Assembly: GCA_900078375.1 (NCBI GenBank)
Contig: FLQS01000051.1
Coordinates: 1 to 41,634 of the forward strand
DNA from: an uncultured Mycobacterium sp.
GTDB lineage: Bacteria; Actinomycetota; Actinomycetes; Mycobacteriales; Mycobacteriaceae
Length of the DNA: 41,634 nucleotides
Direction of reading: 5' to 3'
The notes under the pieces are model-generated. The model did not search any database and was not told where the DNA came from. It worked only from the letters and a program-made list of their open reading frames with translations. Positions 41,369-41,634 of this stretch are shown piece after piece. How positions within the stretch are numbered: position 1 is the stretch's first letter; each line of letters opens with the position of its first letter. The position numbers and the translations under genes are program-made.

Positions 41369-41634
41369 ATGTTCACCGCCAAACACTTGACGACCACCAG
41401 TCTGGCAATGCTTGCGCTGGGCAGTTCAGTGATTCTTGCCGGGCCCAGCGGCGGCACCACCGCCAATGCCCAACCAGCAGGTGCGCCTGCCTCCATCTCT
41501 GCATATCCCTATTCGGCACAGGGCCCAAACCCGTTGGACCCCCCGGGTTGTTGGGGAGCAGACGGCATTTGGTATCCCGACTGCTGGGGACCCGGGCAGT
41601 GGGGGCCCGGAATGATGGGACCCGGGCAGTGGGG
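41369..41634 (+). CDS. Exported Met-rich protein, 3' end outside window
   Basis: ATG 41369 follows AGAAGGGG by about 9 nt. The first 88 codons read a Sec signal peptide (hydrophobic residues about 9-26, likely cut near ANA-QP). A short mature region with two Cys follows (PGCWG and PDCWG), then the same GPGQWGPGMM repeat as in the cupredoxin upstream. The frame is open to the last base, so the gene is truncated by the window. It is 45 nt after the cupredoxin and most likely a second periplasmic copper-binding protein. Being cut, it cannot be classified further. Confidence 0.7.
   Translation, partial: MFTAKHLTTTSLAMLALGSSVILAGPSGGTTANAQPAGAPASISAYPYSAQGPNPLDPPGCWGADGIWYPDCWGPGQWGPGMMGPGQW

Noticed and set aside
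1..41634. CRISPR arrays, tRNA or rRNA genes, complete insertion sequences
   Set aside because: No regularly spaced repeat array, cloverleaf or transposase was seen on either strand.

Overview
This window is GC-rich actinobacterial DNA. It carries PE, PPE, WXG100 (Esx), EspG, Ecc and MycP genes, a combination restricted to mycobacteria. It pairs a complete type VII (ESX) secretion locus with a type IV-like conjugation locus. That combination is known from large mycobacterial conjugative plasmids of the pRAW / ESX-P type, so I read the window as part of such a plasmid or an integrated relative. No relaxase, replication or partition gene is visible, so the replicon backbone must lie outside the window.

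Layout. Positions 1-2250: a sigma-region-4-like protein (cut by the window edge), a DUF3800-like protein, and a 51-aa zinc-ribbon gene preceded by a CRP-like palindrome. Positions 2500-4110: two paralogous proteins with a shared helical N-part, the second fused to an NlpC/P60 peptidoglycan hydrolase domain. Positions 4380-7270 (minus): an accessory cassette with an AlbA_2 (Schlafen-like) gene broken by a +1 frame change, a 317-aa helical protein and an 86-aa protein. Positions 7785-25435 (plus): the ESX locus eccB-eccC-PE-PPE-esxB-esxA-espG-espI-eccD-mycP-eccE-eccA. It has GTGA stop/start overlaps at most membrane-component junctions and a strong hairpin after esxA.

Positions 25500-33512 (minus): the conjugation operon, read from 33512 down. 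It holds a 51-aa leader ORF coupled to an acidic membrane protein with a discoidin-like domain, then a TcpC-like protein, a small two-TM protein, the VirB4 ATPase, a VirB6-like polytopic protein and a damaged small ORF. Positions 33592-37479 (plus, divergent): an HTH regulator, a membrane protein and the VirD4-type coupling ATPase (a split coupling protein), a winged-helix protein, a 58-aa membrane protein and a stand-alone domain resembling the coupling protein's all-alpha domain. Positions 37617-39750: degraded and mixed cargo (cupin remnant, GACAAC repeats, DUF3024 pair, methyltransferase remnant). Positions 39776-41634: a metal module with a CmtR-like ArsR repressor, a SHOCT protein, a Met-rich cupredoxin and a second Met-rich exported protein that runs off the end.

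Working model. The ESX locus builds the mycomembrane-side secretion machine, with EspG as PE/PPE chaperone and MycP as protease. The type IV genes supply DNA-pumping ATPases and an inner-membrane channel. The NlpC/P60 protein may open peptidoglycan. The distal genes give metal (probably copper) tolerance. All functions are inferred from sequence motifs and gene order, without database searches.
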